Of a stretch of DNA of 64,000 nucleotides, positions 45,691 through 57,734 are shown in pieces. The stretch is from assembly GCA_031761405.1 (NCBI GenBank), contig JASEVX010000013.1:32433035-32497034 (forward strand), given 5' to 3'. The notes beneath the pieces are model-generated. The model saw only the letters and a list, made by a program, of their open reading frames with translations, was not told the origin of the DNA and did no database searches. Each line of letters opens with the position of its first letter. The stretch's first letter is position 1. The translations under genes were made by a program, and so were the position numbers. Source of the stretch: Serripes groenlandicus (taxonomy: Eukaryota > Mollusca > Bivalvia > Cardiida > Cardiidae).

Positions 45691-45814
45691 CACGAATTTT
45701 GACAATATTGACGGAAAAGAAGAAATTGACATATTTGTGTTACTATTATATTTATTTGATGAGTAAAATGTACACGAAAACCGACTCTTGGAGGTGTTTA
45801 TACTAATATCAATC

Positions 45815-46030
45815 TACCCTTTCTCACATACAGTCGCCTTCTAACCACATACAGACGCTTTTTAACTCTCCTGCAGCAGACTACATTTGAAAACATTTCA
45901 ATCATATCGATCTATAGATATGACAGATTATTCTTTCATAGATCAGAATACATTCAAAAAGAGAAATCGCTGTTTATGATTTATAAGTATGTTCTATTTC
46001 TAAAATACATCTGCTGCATTTGCGTCCAAA
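45815..46030. mobile_element. TTAA MITE, copy F (diverged)
   Basis: CTACCCTTTCTCACATACAG and a second CACATACAGACGC, then CTGCAGCAGACTACATTTGA, GAAAACATTTC and a right arm AATACATCTGCTGCATTTGC. The terminal TTAA copies are lost. Confidence 0.55.
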
Positions 46031-46339
46031 GGCGACTTCATGTAATAATGATATATAAGACAGAAATCACATCGATGATTCACCCGTGACCATATTTACA
46101 TTTTACATGATAAAAATAAATATCCCTTAAACTGATGCAGACGACAAATGACAATTATGTAAGAGACGACTTGACTTTTGACAATACTGATGGAAAAGGA
46201 GAACTAATTTGCGTTATTCATTTATATATTTGTTTCAACATTTATTTATTTGTGAATTTAAGCTACACTGTCCCTCTCATTGTTTGAACTGTCGCAACCA
46301 AGGCTGCTAAGGTTTCAGTAGACACTTCCTTTTGTATCT

Positions 46340-46500
46340 ACGTTTACTAACCTTTATGTATTACACAAGCGATAGTTCAGAGTGCAGAAAGAATACAAAC
46401 AGTGTCAACAGGTACTATTTAGCTATATGTATTACACAAGCGACAGTTCAGCGTGCAGGAAGAATACAAGCAGTGTCGACATATAGGTACTATCTAGTTA
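46340..46500 (+). repeat. Two tandem copies of an ~80-bp unit
   Basis: TATGTATTACACAAGCGATA and TATGTATTACACAAGCGACA start the copies. Each continues GTTCAGAGTGCAGAAAGAAT or GTTCAGCGTGCAGGAAGAAT and ends AGGTACTATTTAG or AGGTACTATCTAG. Confidence 0.7.
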
Positions 46501-46554
46501 AATGTCATAAGATAACACACCGTTTCAGATTTGTTTTTATCTAAATGTCTTAAA

Positions 46555-47280
46555 CAAACATTTAACCTCTGTGTCTTATTAGAATAAGGATCAAACCTAC
46601 TCCTCTTATACGAACGTTTAATTGATTTGGATTTAAAGGTTATTGAACCTGTTGTTCAGTCAATTGATGGAGGTCAGATCAGTTACCCCAGACTGTTTAA
46701 CACAAGTACAACACTTTTTAACTTATGTCTGCTTTTCCACATAATTATACATGTACTGTTAGCCCATTAATTATAGACAATTGACGCTTGTTGCATTGAC
46801 CTTTGTAAATAACGACGGGGAGAATGTTTCCCGATCTTGGATTCGAACTCGCAACCCCTGGATTGACAGCCTGCTTATGCGAACCAATAGACCAAACGAT
46901 ATCTAGGTAATGCATGTTAAATTATATTGCAAGACGTATTGCTTTAACAATGGTTGTTTAAAACCTACATTTGTGCAAAACGGTGACATTGCTGTTTATG
47001 TTAACAGGCTACATTTCTAAACATATGTACAATAACTGTAGCGTTTTAAAGACGCGTCGACAGGTTTGAAGATATTTAAATTAGAAATAAACATTTGCCA
47101 AAATGTGAACAAAGACGGTATGAATAGGTATTTCATGTACGTAGTTATATCATATTACCCGGTCGATCGATATAACTTTAAGAGATTTATCTTTACAAGG
47201 AGACAAGTTTTAGATCATAACAAGACGAATAACATGGTGTTGTATTAAGGTAAGACATATAATTAATCAGTATTCAGTAT
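46555..47280. repeat. Dispersed ~600-700-bp repeat, copy 3
   Basis: It aligns with 3700-4330: GAATAAGGATCAAAC, CGATCTTGGATTCGAACTCG (tRNA-like B box, minus polarity), TTGTTTAAAACCTACATTTG, TTTTAAAGACGCGTCGACAG, GTACGTAGTTATATCATATT and AAGACATATAATTAATCAGT. It is the best preserved of three copies. A TCTG microsatellite follows immediately. Confidence 0.6.
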
Positions 47281-47284
47281 GCAT

Positions 47285-47765
<481 letters not shown>

Positions 47766-47794
47766 CACACGCTATTTCCCTTTTTCAACTGCAT

Positions 47795-48012
47795 CCGCCT
47801 CGGATGCGGGAGGTCGCTGTTTTGATCCCGACCAGGTCACACCAAATACTTTAACAAAGTAGTAATGGCTGACCTCCTTTGGTTCAGGGTTGTGGGGTTA
47901 GAGTTACGACTGACTGAATGGTGCAATGATATATATACCAGCAGTACTGGTAAATTAAATAGGAAATGCCCTGATATAATTAAAAATTGTTGAAAGCGGC
48001 GTTAAAAAGCAT
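47795..48012 (+). mobile_element. RUDI-like SINE, nearly full length
   Basis: CGGATGCGGGAGGTCGCTGT and TGATCCCGACCAGGTCACAC form the tRNA-like head. TTTGGTTCAGGGTTGTGGGG and TATACCAGCAGTACTGGTAA follow, then AGGAAATGCCCTGATATAAT and AATTGTTGAAAGCGGCGT with TTAAAAAG. The central ACCAG and CTGGT arms are the hairpin seen in every 70-bp minisatellite unit. Confidence 0.75.
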
Positions 48013-48189
48013 ATAATATATACCTCGACAAATATTTAGCAAAGTACAAATACAGTTTACTATTTAAGTTTTTCGAACACTATATATTATATTTATAACC
48101 CGAGTTTAGATTGAAATATTGGCATCTGCTTTAGGGTAAAAGATATAACAATTTCAATAGTGAGTCGGTTGGACTGACGTTTTATCTGT

Positions 48190-49640
48190 TCAAACGACTC
48201 AATGGAAACCAGTAGTGCTGGTACTCACCCTTAGGGACAGCATTTGTACAGATGCACTGGTGTCATGATAAGCGTTTCAGTAGTGCTGGTGCTCAGCATT
48301 AAGGGAATAAAATTCTGACATATACACTGGTATCAGGTTAAGCTTACCAGTAGTGCTGGTGCTCATCATTAAGGGGACATCATTCGAACAGATTCACTTG
48401 TGACAGGAGAAGCTTAATAGTAGTATTGGTGCTCAGTATTACAAGGTATTACGAGGACAACATTTGGACAGATACCCTGGTGTTAAGATAAGCTTAGCAG
48501 TATTGCTGGTGCTTAGTATTACGACGACACCAGTTGGACAGAGGCACTGGTGTCATGATAAGCTTACCAGCAGTGCTGGCTTTCAACATTACAAGGACAG
48601 CATGCGGACCGATGCACTGAAGTCAGTATAAGCTTACCAGCAGTGCTGGTATTCAGTACTACGAGAACATAATTCGGACAGATGCACTGGAGTTATGATA
48701 AACTTACAAGGAGTGCTGGTATTCAGCAATAGGAGAACAGCATTTGGACAGATACACTGGTGTCATGATCAGCTTACCAGTAGTGCTGGTGTTCTAAAGT
48801 GTCATGATAAAATAATTAGCATTTCCGGTATTCAGCAGTACGGACACAGGTAAAGCTTACCGGTAGTGCTGGTACACAGCATTTAGAGGACATAATGTGG
48901 ACAAATGCACTGGTGTCAGTATAAGCTTGCCAGTAGTGCTGGTGTTCAGCTTTACGAGAACACCATTTGGACTGCTGCACTGATGGCAGTATAAGCTCAG
49001 CAGTAGTGCTGGTGATCAACAGTACGGGGACAGTATTTGGACATAATGATGCAATGTTGTCACTATAACCTTACCATTAGTGCTGGTGTTCATCATTACG
49101 GTGACAGCACTTGGACAGATGCACTGGGGTCAGGATAAGCTTAACAGTAGTGCTGGTGTTCAGCATTACGAAGCAGCATTTTGACAGCTGCACTGGTGTC
49201 ATGATAAGCTTACCAGTAGTGCTGGTGTTCAGCTTTGCGAAGCAGCATTTGGACAGATGCACTGGGGTCGTGATCAGTTTACCAGTATTGCTGGTGTTCA
49301 TTACGAGGTAAGCATTTGGACAGACGCATTGGTATCATGATAAGCTTACCAGCAGTGCTGGTATTCAGCATTACGGGTAAAAGCATTTCGATAGACGCAC
49401 ACATGTCATTTTGAACTTACCATCAGTGCTGAAACTCACTATTACGGGGACAACATACGGACGGATGCACTGGTATCAGGTAAAGCTTACCAGTAGTGCT
49501 GGTACAGAGCATTACGACGACAGCATTCGGACAGATGCACTGGTGTCATGATTAGCTTATCGTTAGTGTAGATACTTAAAATTACGGAGAGAGCATTACG
49601 AATGATGAACTGATATCAGGAAAATGCTTGTTGTTTGTCT
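48190..49640 (+). repeat. SINE-derived minisatellite, array 3 (about 20 units of 70 bp)
   Basis: CAGTAGTGCTGGT starts at 48278, 48348 and so on at 70-bp steps. Most units carry AAGCTTACCAGTAGTGCTGG, CAGCATTTGGACAGATGCAC and TGGTGTCATGATAAGC. The array ends in TAGGAAATGACGTGATATGA and CTCTTGAAAAATCTGTTTAA, a degraded SINE 3' tail. Confidence 0.9.
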
Positions 49641-49734
49641 AGGAAATGACGTGATATGAAGTAAATACTCTTGAAAAATCTGTTTAAGATTATCAAAACT
49701 ACCACAGCATAGATTAAAATGATTTGGTTTTATT

Positions 49735-49870
49735 ATTTTTGATTTAACGACACTTTCAAAAATATTTCTATCATATCCCGGTGTTACCAGGACTATTAGT
49801 CCATTTATTCTGATACCAGCGAGTTAGTCGTAATGTTGACTCCAAAATCCTGAGCGCAAAAGAGTGAAAG
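49735..49870 (-). mobile_element. RUDI-like SINE, minus strand
   Basis: AACGACACTTTCAAAAATAT, CATATCCCGGTGTTACCAGG, GTCCATTTATTCTGATACCA and GCGAGTTAGTCGTAATGTTG are inverted SINE landmarks. A MITE follows at 49921, in the same arrangement as 31500-31871. Confidence 0.6.
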
Positions 49871-49920
49871 TCAATACTACTATTTGTATTTATATAAATT
49901 AATTACGGTTGAGAGCATAA

Positions 49921-50144
49921 TTAACCCTTTCCTACATAGAGACGCTCTTTGACGCCTCTGCAGCAGACGATTTTTGAAAACATTGTTGCAAATAGAGAAA
50001 TTGCTAACAAATGAGCAATTTCTCCTTTTGCCAAAATGTTTCAATTTAGTCAATATTTCTTTTTATTTATAGAAAGTTTCTATATTTTGACTAATTGTTT
50101 CAAAATGTGTATGCTGCAGCTTTACTTATGTGGTATATGGTTAA
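49921..50144. mobile_element. TTAA MITE, copy G (both ends intact)
   Basis: TTAACCCTTTCCTACATAGA, GACGCCTCTGCAGCAGACGA and TTTTTGAAAACATTG form the left arm. The centre is GAGAAATTGCTAACAAATGA then GCAATTTCTC. The right arm is TGTTTCAAAATGTGTATGCT, ending TATGTGGTATATGG before TTAA. Length 224 bp; this is the clearest full copy. Confidence 0.85.
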
Positions 50145-51120
50145 ACCTTGGCTATACAATGTGAAAAAGTAGTAGGTATAATAGTGTCGCTCAAACGTAT
50201 TAAGGATGAAAATAAACATGTACACTATAGATAAATCACCATTTTATGCCGCAATTAGTAAGAAGACAGCAGGCTTTCTTATATCATCCCAATATTCATT
50301 CATTCCATAATTCTGATAGTGTTATATTCTGCTCTCATCCCCTTTATTCACATTAGTCTATTTTCCCATGGAAAGATGTCCTAAAGACATTACTCTTGCA
50401 TCAACCGTGAACATAAACCACATTGGTAATGGATATCTGATCTTGAAATAAATCCCATCCATATAACTTATAAAAAGAAACAACTTCTATGTTTATACTC
50501 TTTATCCATGTATCAATATAAACAAAGTGACTACACTGTCACAAATAATGTCAAATCAAACAATCCAAAAAAAAATACTGATAATATCAAAACATATATA
50601 TACATTTTACTTTTTAAACTAATGAATAATAAATTTGGCTTAGGGGCAGACTCAGAATTGCTTAAATTGCTAACATAGTTAAACTCGGTGTAGCAGCTAT
50701 GCTAAGACACAAGAGCCGGAAAACTAGATGTAGTTCACTCGGTGCGGCCTCATTAGGCTACAAGAGCCGATTCTTATCGTTTTGAAAAAGAGTTAAACAG
50801 GGAACCATTGATTACTAAGTATGGATAGTTTGAATTGTCAAATATTCAGATATACCCTATCATACTAAGTAGGTTAATATAAATTTAGGGTACATACAAA
50901 ACGAGAGAGTTTATCAAATTTGATGTGATTTTTGAGCATTTGGACATTTGAGAGCTATTTCTTCTATTACTGCATTTGAAGAGTGGGTGGGGTGGCGAGT
51001 CAATAAAAACACCCGGTACCCCAGGGCTATTCAATATTCTTGTTCAAGTTTCACTGAAACTTATAGGTACTGAGTGTTATGCGCTCACAAATCTCACTTA
51101 GCTAACGGTATATCCCGATG
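50145..51120. other. No gene seen; repeat flank then unknown sequence
   Basis: 50160-50230 matches the sequence after MITE copies A and I (ATAATAGTGTCGC, GAAAATAAACATGTA). Paired ACAAGAGCCG motifs occur at 50710-50720 and 50760-50770. The rest may be 5' sequence of the ORF1-like remnant that follows. Confidence 0.35.
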
Positions 51121-51130
51121 ATCAGCCTTT

Positions 51131-52390
51131 GTGAAAATAAGGGAAGCAAGTAGTACAATAACCAACATGTCATCAGTAAACGATCTTAGTCAGAGTTCGA
51201 AAAAAGACGATTCCGTCTTATCAGATTACGAGTCATCTGACATCGAAGACGAACTTTCGCAAACAATGCCGCAGCAGTTCTACCAGGAACTCGACAACGA
51301 ATTCGAAGGCAAACCTCGGGAAAAACTACGTATCATGCTTACTAAGAAAATGTAGCAATGATTACATTTAGGTTAACGCTTACAGAGAGCTACTGGCAGA
51401 GAGAGCCAGAACTCATAATGGTTGCCCATCAACACGTCTAGTGAACTGGAGAACTACGACTTCAACTTCCAAATACAGTAAATGTGCAAACGACTGTTAC
51501 ATTCTACACGCGTGAATAAACGGTGAACGGTCAAGAGAAATACACGACGTGTTTTCCAACTCTCTTAACAGTCTTAATCAACGATGATGAATTGACGACC
51601 ACCAAGGACAAATTCATAAACCTTGACATTGGTACCCTGAGCAAAGTGCTTTCTGTGGTGAATAAGATTGCCAAACAGCAAGCCAGTGACTCGATCGCGA
51701 TCCAACAAATACAGTCAGACGTTTGCTCAATAAATATTCAGTTTAACCGTTTTCAGGGTACTTTGAACCGTATAATGGCCCTTCTACCTAGAGACGCTCC
51801 TAACACAAACTCTCAACTGGATAAGCTGCAGAACGATGTTACTAGGCTAGATTTGGCAATATCCATGGCAATATTATTGGCAATAAACAAAAGATTTGTC
51901 GACTATACATTTGATAAGGGCACAATGAATATAATCGTGACAGACGCTACGTCTCCAACAGGTGCTCTCGTAAAATCCAGAAACTTTGCTGAAGTAGTAA
52001 GCTCACCAGTTAAACTGATACCAGCTACAACAATACCAGTTACCAGTAAACCGACCAATAAAGACGATGACTCTAAAATCACCGACCCAACAAAGGTACC
52101 GCATCAAGTAGGAAATATTCCCAAAGTCACTAATTAGAATACAAGCAGTTCTAAATGTATTGAAAAGACCTGTGTAAGTTCAAACAATAACGATACATTA
52201 AAGGTAAATCACGCAAAGGAACATAACACTAAATACATTCTACACGTATAAACTCCAGCGAAAATGACTATATTTCTGCTAAATCTGTATCAATGGAAAC
52301 AGATTATATACAGGGCTATTCGTACGACAACAATGATGACAGTGAGCACGGGGGCAAGTTCATTGCGGTACGTCGACGCCAAAATATCTG
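51131..52390 (+). pseudogene. Decayed ORF1/gag-like reading frame of a retroelement
   Basis: Two open segments lie in one direction. The first (51131-51355, 74 aa) is acidic and Ser-rich: SVLSDYESSDIEDELSQT and ELDNEFEGKPREKLRIM. The second (51523-52137, 204 aa) has a heptad-like coiled-coil stretch around residues 45-110 and a Thr/Pro/Lys-rich tail. Past its stop a shifted frame continues with SVSMETDYIQGYSYDNNDDS and GGKFIAVRRRQ at about 52290-52385, a basic motif often seen before the RNA-binding part of LINE ORF1 proteins. A MITE fragment cuts it at about 52387. Family assignment is an inference from composition and layout; I see no reverse transcriptase attached. Confidence 0.45.
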
Positions 52391-52490
52391 CAGCAGACGA
52401 CGTTTGAAAACATTTGAACTCTATTGAATATTAAAACTTTCAATAATAGAGATGAAATTGATACATACATGTTTTCAAATCAGTCAGTTC
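52387..52490. mobile_element. TTAA MITE fragment
   Basis: CTGCAGCAGACGACGTTTGA and AAACATTTGAACTCTATTGA, then ACATGTTTTCAAATCAGTC further on, are arm sequences of the MITE. The terminal repeats are missing. Confidence 0.45.
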
Positions 52491-52675
52491 GAAGACGCGG
52501 GTTAGTCTGGACCGTCACTGTTTGCAAAGCCATGGTCAGTTATCAATAGAGGTGACACGGTCCATATAATAAATTTAGAGGATACATGCTGCTTTCAACA
52601 ATCAATCGGATACATTACTTGTCACTACGCCTCGAAGTTTTTAGCTATAAAAATGTTAAACTACATTGCATTTGT

Positions 52676-52950
52676 GGACCTCTGTAATATATGAACATAG
52701 CCATGTAGTTTACCCGTATATGTCCTTGTGTGGACCTCTGTATTATATGAACATACCCATGTAGTTTACCCATATATGTCCTTTTGTAGACCTCTGTACT
52801 ATATGTACATACCCATGGAGTTTACCCGTATATGTCCTTTTGTCGACATCTGTAATATATGAACATACCAATGGAGTTTACCCGTATATGTCCTTGTGTG
52901 GACCTCTGTAATATATGAATATACCCATGGATTTTATCCGTATATGTCCA
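52676..52950 (+). repeat. 56-bp tandem repeat, about 5 copies
   Basis: GGACCTCTGTAATATATGAA, CATACCCATGTAGTTTACCC and GTATATGTCCTTGTGT repeat with starts at 52676, 52732 and 52788. Confidence 0.9.
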
Positions 52951-52964
52951 AAGAGGAGACCGAC

Positions 52965-53215
52965 TCGGTGCTGTAGTGACCGGAAGTCCAGGGTTTGATC
53001 CTCGGTGTTGTCATAGAAAACAACTTCAAGAAAGATAGTAGTCACTTCCCTCATTGGAAGTCCAGGGTCTGATCCTCGGTTTTGTCATACAAAACAACTT
53101 CAAGAAAGATAGTAGTCACTTCCCTCATTGGAAGTCCAGGGTTTGATCCTCGGTTTTGTCATACAAAGCAACTTTAAGAAGGGTAGTAGTTACTTCCCTC
53201 ATTTGGAGTCAGGGG
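52965..53215 (+). repeat. 74-bp tandem repeat of a tRNA-like SINE head (about 3 copies)
   Basis: GGAAGTCCAGGGTTTGATCC begins copies at 52982, 53056 and 53130, each followed by TCGGTTTTGTCATACAAAAC and AAGATAGTAGTCACTTCCCT. GGTTTGATCC lies at the B-box position of a tRNA-like promoter; ACTCGGTGCTGTAGTGACC just upstream would be the A-box side. Confidence 0.75.
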
Positions 53216-53227
53216 CTTAATTTTCCT

Positions 53228-53265
53228 GAATGTTTTCAAAACTCGTCTGCTGCAGTGACGTAGGT
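53228..53265. mobile_element. TTAA MITE fragment (right arm)
   Basis: GAATGTTTTCAAAACTCGTC then TGCTGCAG matches the right arm of the MITE family. Confidence 0.35.
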
Positions 53266-53344
53266 TGTCGACATCAGGAATCGACTGAAGCGCTTCTGTC
53301 AGGATTTACTTACGGGCGGTGTTTGTAATATTCCAACTTATTGC

Positions 53345-53595
53345 CATGATGTGACTGAAATTGTATACTGTTGAAAGCATTGTAAACACATTTCAACAAA
53401 TCACGCATCGCTGGTATATACTTTATCATCACACTGACTGACTGTTGAAAGCATTGTAAACACATTTCAACAAAACACGCATTGCTGTGATATGCTTTAT
53501 CATCACACTAATTGACTGATGAAGCATTTTTAACACATTTTAACAAAAGACGCATCGCTGGTATATGCTTCATCATCACACTGACTGACTGTTAA
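53345..53595 (+). repeat. 74-bp tandem repeat of a SINE tail (about 3 copies)
   Basis: ACTGTTGAAAGCATTGTAAA starts copies at 53367 and 53441, and ACTGATGAAGCATTTTTAAC at 53515. Each continues CACATTTCAACAAAACACGC and TTTATCATCACACTGACTG. The first copy is preceded by TGCCATGATGTGACTGAAAT, the usual lead into the SINE tail. Confidence 0.8.
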
Positions 53596-53689
53596 AAGTG
53601 ACATTAAATAATCGGTAATTCAAAATGAACGAAGACTACAGGACAAGGTATGTCATTGTTACTCAATTCGCATAAGGGTAAAAATAAAC

Positions 53690-53990
53690 ATGTTAAACTA
53701 GTGATAACACCCGATAAAGTCCCACCATCGTTCAATATCCACGACTAGTTATCGCGAACGTTGTGACCTGGTGTCCTTGTTTATCATCATGAAGAAAGTT
53801 AAGAGGGGAACCAGTATTACACTGGTCCGTTTAATCACTGTGGATAGTTAGCTGTGTTGAACATACGCTATCATATCAGAAGGTTTGATAACGGTTAACA
53901 ATTAGAACGTGGGCCGTACACATTGAAGACACATATTCATATTTAGGTAAGATAATGTGTTCGTCTGTCTGTTTCTCCCTTGCTCCTGTA
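53690..53990 (+). repeat. Repeat flank shared with 31890-32110
   Basis: GGGTAAAAATAAACATGTTA, ACACCCGATAAAGTCCC and GGCCGTACACATT followed by ATTTAGGTAAGATAATGTG recur in order at 31915-32113. A short TCTG stretch follows in both. Confidence 0.5.
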
Positions 53991-54277
53991 AGCATGCATT
54001 TTCGTTTCTTTCACAGTCATGTAAGTTGACTCCTCGGCAATAAATCCCAATCAATGAATCATACCCACTGTCACGGGTATCGAATCAGGCACTTTAGATC
54101 ACGTGACTGACCCTTTACCAATGAGCCATTGTCTTTAATATCGGCTCTAACGATTGGTTTATATAATTGGTATGTTTAGTAAGGAATCACATAATAACAA
54201 AAACCTTTAAATGTGTAGGAAGTCGCCATTTTAGAAATCGGACACTATGGATTTATTTATTGTTGTTGGTTCCATGT

Positions 54278-54560
54278 CGCTTTCCCATATTCATACGCTG
54301 TCTGACGCCTGAAGAAATTGCTAAACATAATTAATTTCTCCTTTTGTCACAATGATTTACCATACATTCGATAATTATAAAGATTCTTCTACAGTTTTGA
54401 CTCGATCATTGTAGCAGGAAGAAAATGCTTATAATGAGCAATTTCTCCTTTTGACTGACTGTGTATTAATACATTTGGTATTTATAAAGGTTTTCCATTG
54501 ATTTGACTAGATTATTTCAAAGTCGTCTGATGCAGATTTGGTATTTTTGGGAAAGGGTTA
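54278..54560. mobile_element. TTAA MITE, copy H (rearranged)
   Basis: CGCTTTCCCATATTCATACG and CTGTCTGACGCCTGAAGAAA form the left end and TTTTTGGGAAAGGGTTA the right. The centre holds the AGCAATTTCTCCTTTTG segment twice (about 54335 and 54437), a partial internal duplication. Confidence 0.65.
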
Positions 54561-54949
54561 GATATGTTAGATCGTTTATGTGAATGGTCTTTGACATCGA
54601 TTGCAATGCAGTACATCAGATACATTGCGGAAACACATTGACCGCGGTTACTTGAATACATTATTCTGACCTCTGGAAATTAAGATCAATATATACGGAA
54701 CCTTTGCCAAAGTTCGTATAATCAAGTCTTGCTATGTAAGCAAACCCGCAAGTATTTCCAAATGAACCGTAGTGTTCTTATATCAAGAGAAGTGCTCTGA
54801 ATGTACCGTGTTTGGAATGATGCATGCATATATCAGTGGTAAAATAGTTTCTGAAATATCTCGACAATTTCTTAGCAAAATACAAATATGTGTAGTACGT
54901 GAAATCGCGCTAAGAACATTGTATGGGTAGTACAGCTACTTTGCGTTCA

Positions 54950-57140
54950 GGATTCCAGAGGTGACAATACGACAAATACACTGGCATCAGGATAAGCGTA
55001 CCAGTAACGCTGGTGTTCAGCATTACAGGAACAGCATTTGGACAGATACTCTGTTGTCATAATAAGCTTACCAGTAGTATTGGTGTATTTGGACAAATGC
55101 ACTGTTGTCATACTAGGCTTATCCGTAGTGCTGGTGTTCAGTATTACAGAGATAGCATTTGGACAGATACTCTGGTGTAATTATAAGCTTACCGGTAGTA
55201 CTGGTGCTCAGTAGTACAGGGACAGCATTTGTACATATACACTGGTTTCATGATAAGCTTACCAGTGTTACTGGTGTCCTGATAAGCTTACAAATAGTGC
55301 TGTTGCTCAGCATTACGGGGACAGCATTTGTAAATATGCACTGGTGTCATGATAAGCTTACAAATAGTGCTGTTGCTCAGCATTACGAAGAATGCATTTG
55401 TAAATATGCACTGATGTCATGATAAGCTTACCAGTATTACTGGTGCTCATCTTAACGAAGACAGCATTTGGAAATATGCACTGGTGCCATGATAAGCTTA
55501 CCAGTAGCGCTGGTGCTCAGTATTATTTTGACAGCATTTGCACAGATGACCTGCTGTCAGGATAAACTTAACAGAAGTGCTGCTACTTATTATTACGTGG
55601 ACAGCCTTTGGATAGATGCACTGGTATATTGGTACACTTACCAGTAGTAGTTCTAGTGATAATCATTACTTGTACAGCATTTCGACTGATACACTGGAGT
55701 AATGATAGACTTACCAGTAGTGCTGGTGCTCATCGTTACTTTTACAGCATTCAGACAGATACACTGGTGTCATGATCAACTTACCAGTAGTGCTTGTGCT
55801 CATCGTTACTTGTACAGCATTCAGACAGGTACACTGGTGTCATGATAAACTTACCAGTAGTGCTGGTATTCATCGTTTCGTGTAGATCGTTCGGAATGAT
55901 ACACTGGTCTTATGATAGACTTACCAGTAGTGCTGATGCTCATTGTTACTTGTACAGCATTCGGAAAGTTACACTGGTGTCATGATCAACTTACCAGTAG
56001 TGCTGGTGCTCATCGTTACTTGTAATGCATTCAACGTGATACACTGGTGTCATGATGAACTTACTAGTAGTACTTGTGCTCATCGTTACATGTACATCAT
56101 TCGGACAGTAACACTCGTGTCATGAAAACTTACCAGTCATGCTGGTGTTCATCGTTACTTGTACAGCATTCGGACTGACACATTGGCGTCATGATACACT
56201 TACCAGTAGTGCTATCGCTCATTGTTACTTGTACAACATTTAGACAGATACACTGCCGTCATGATAAAAAATTCCAGTAGTGCTGATGCTCATCGTTACT
56301 TGTACAACATTCGGACAGTTACACTGGTGTCATGATGAACTTACTAGTAGTGCTTGTGCTCATCGTTACTTGTACAGCATTCGGACAGTAACACTGGTAT
56401 CATGAAAAACTGACCAGTCATGCAGGTGATCATCGTTACTTGTACAGCATTCAGACTGATACACTGGTGTCATGATCAACTTACCAGTAGTGCTGGTGCT
56501 CATTGTTACTTGTACAGCATTTCGACAGATACACTGTCGTCATGATAATAATTTCCAGTAGTGCTGATGCTCATCGTTACTTGTACAACATTCGGACAGA
56601 TACATTGGTGTCATGATAAACATACTAGTAGTGCTGGTGCTCATCGTTACTTGTACAGCATTCAGACTGATACACTGGCGTCATGATCAACTTACCAGTA
56701 GTGCTGGTGCGTATTGTTACTTGTACAGCATTCAGTCATATACACTGGAGTCATGATAAACTTACCAGTAGTGCTGGTGCTCATCGTTACTTGTACAGCA
56801 TTCAGTCAGATACACTGGTGTCATGATAAACATACTAGTAGTGCTGGTGCTCATCGTTACTTGTACAGCATTCAGACTGATACACTGATGTTATGATAAA
56901 CTTACCAGTATTGCTGGTGCTCATCGTTACTGCTACAGTATTTGGACAGATACAATGGGTCACGATAAGCTTACGAGTAGAGCTGGTGCTCAACATTACA
57001 AGGACAGCATTACGATTGATGTACTGGTGTCAAGATAAGCTTATCAGTAGTGCTGGTGCTCTTCATTACTTGTACAGCATTCGGACAGCTGCGTTGGTGT
57101 CGCGATAATCCTACCAGTAGTGCTCAGGATTATTGGGACA
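54950..57140 (+). repeat. SINE-derived minisatellite, array 4 (about 30 units of 70 bp)
   Basis: CCAGTAGTGCTGG recurs at 70-bp steps, for example 56765 and 56835. A block from about 55700 to 56940 uses a distinct variant, TGCTCATCGTTACTTGTACA then GCATTCAGACTGATACACTG, which replaces the HindIII-type AAGCTT seen elsewhere with AAACTT or CAACTT. Outer units keep AAGCTTACCAGTAGTGCTGG. Upstream, CTCGACAATTTCTTAGCAAA matches the flank of array 3 at 48020. Confidence 0.9.
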
Positions 57141-57479
57141 GATGCGATGGTATGGAACTCCTTAACCGTCTAACTAGATATATTTCAATTTGAACATCAT
57201 ATAATGTAACAAGCAACACGTATAACGTTTTATCTACTACCCACACTAGCACATCTACTGCATATATTGGTATTTGTACCATACACACATTTAAATGCAC
57301 TGCATTTAAAGACAGTTCAACCATTGCAATTTATATTGCACATAACGAAATATCTACCTAATATGTTCAACTATCATCTGCATAAGATGCAATTTCCACC
57401 GCGAATAATGAAATACAGACCGTATATAAATAATCAAGTCATGATAAGACGGTTATGGCGTTCCATCCACTGGTATATT

Positions 57480-57730
57480 GATAAAATTAACCATAGATCA
57501 GATGCTGATCATTACGAGGACAGCATTACGGCTGGTGTAACGTTTACAGAATAAACTTAAATAAATGCTGATGGTTTACCTAACATAAATATAGTTGAAA
57601 GATCCGTTAAACACAATCAACACTACCACAGAACAGATCAATGTTCCAAGGTTAAATAAAGTTTACATCGGTTGAATAAGTCATGGAAAGTCACAGTTCA
57701 AAAAAGACTACGTCTCAAGGAGTCCACCAG
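57480..57730 (+). repeat. Terminal unit, SINE tail and shared flank after array 4
   Basis: A last degraded unit runs at 57490-57545 (GATGCTGATCATTACGAGGA). TGCTGATGGTTTACCTAACA, then TTGAAAGATCCGTTAAACAC (a SINE tail) and GGTTAAATAAAGTTTACATC follow, and the last of these is also found at 31350-31370. Confidence 0.65.
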
Positions 57731-57734
57731 AGAG

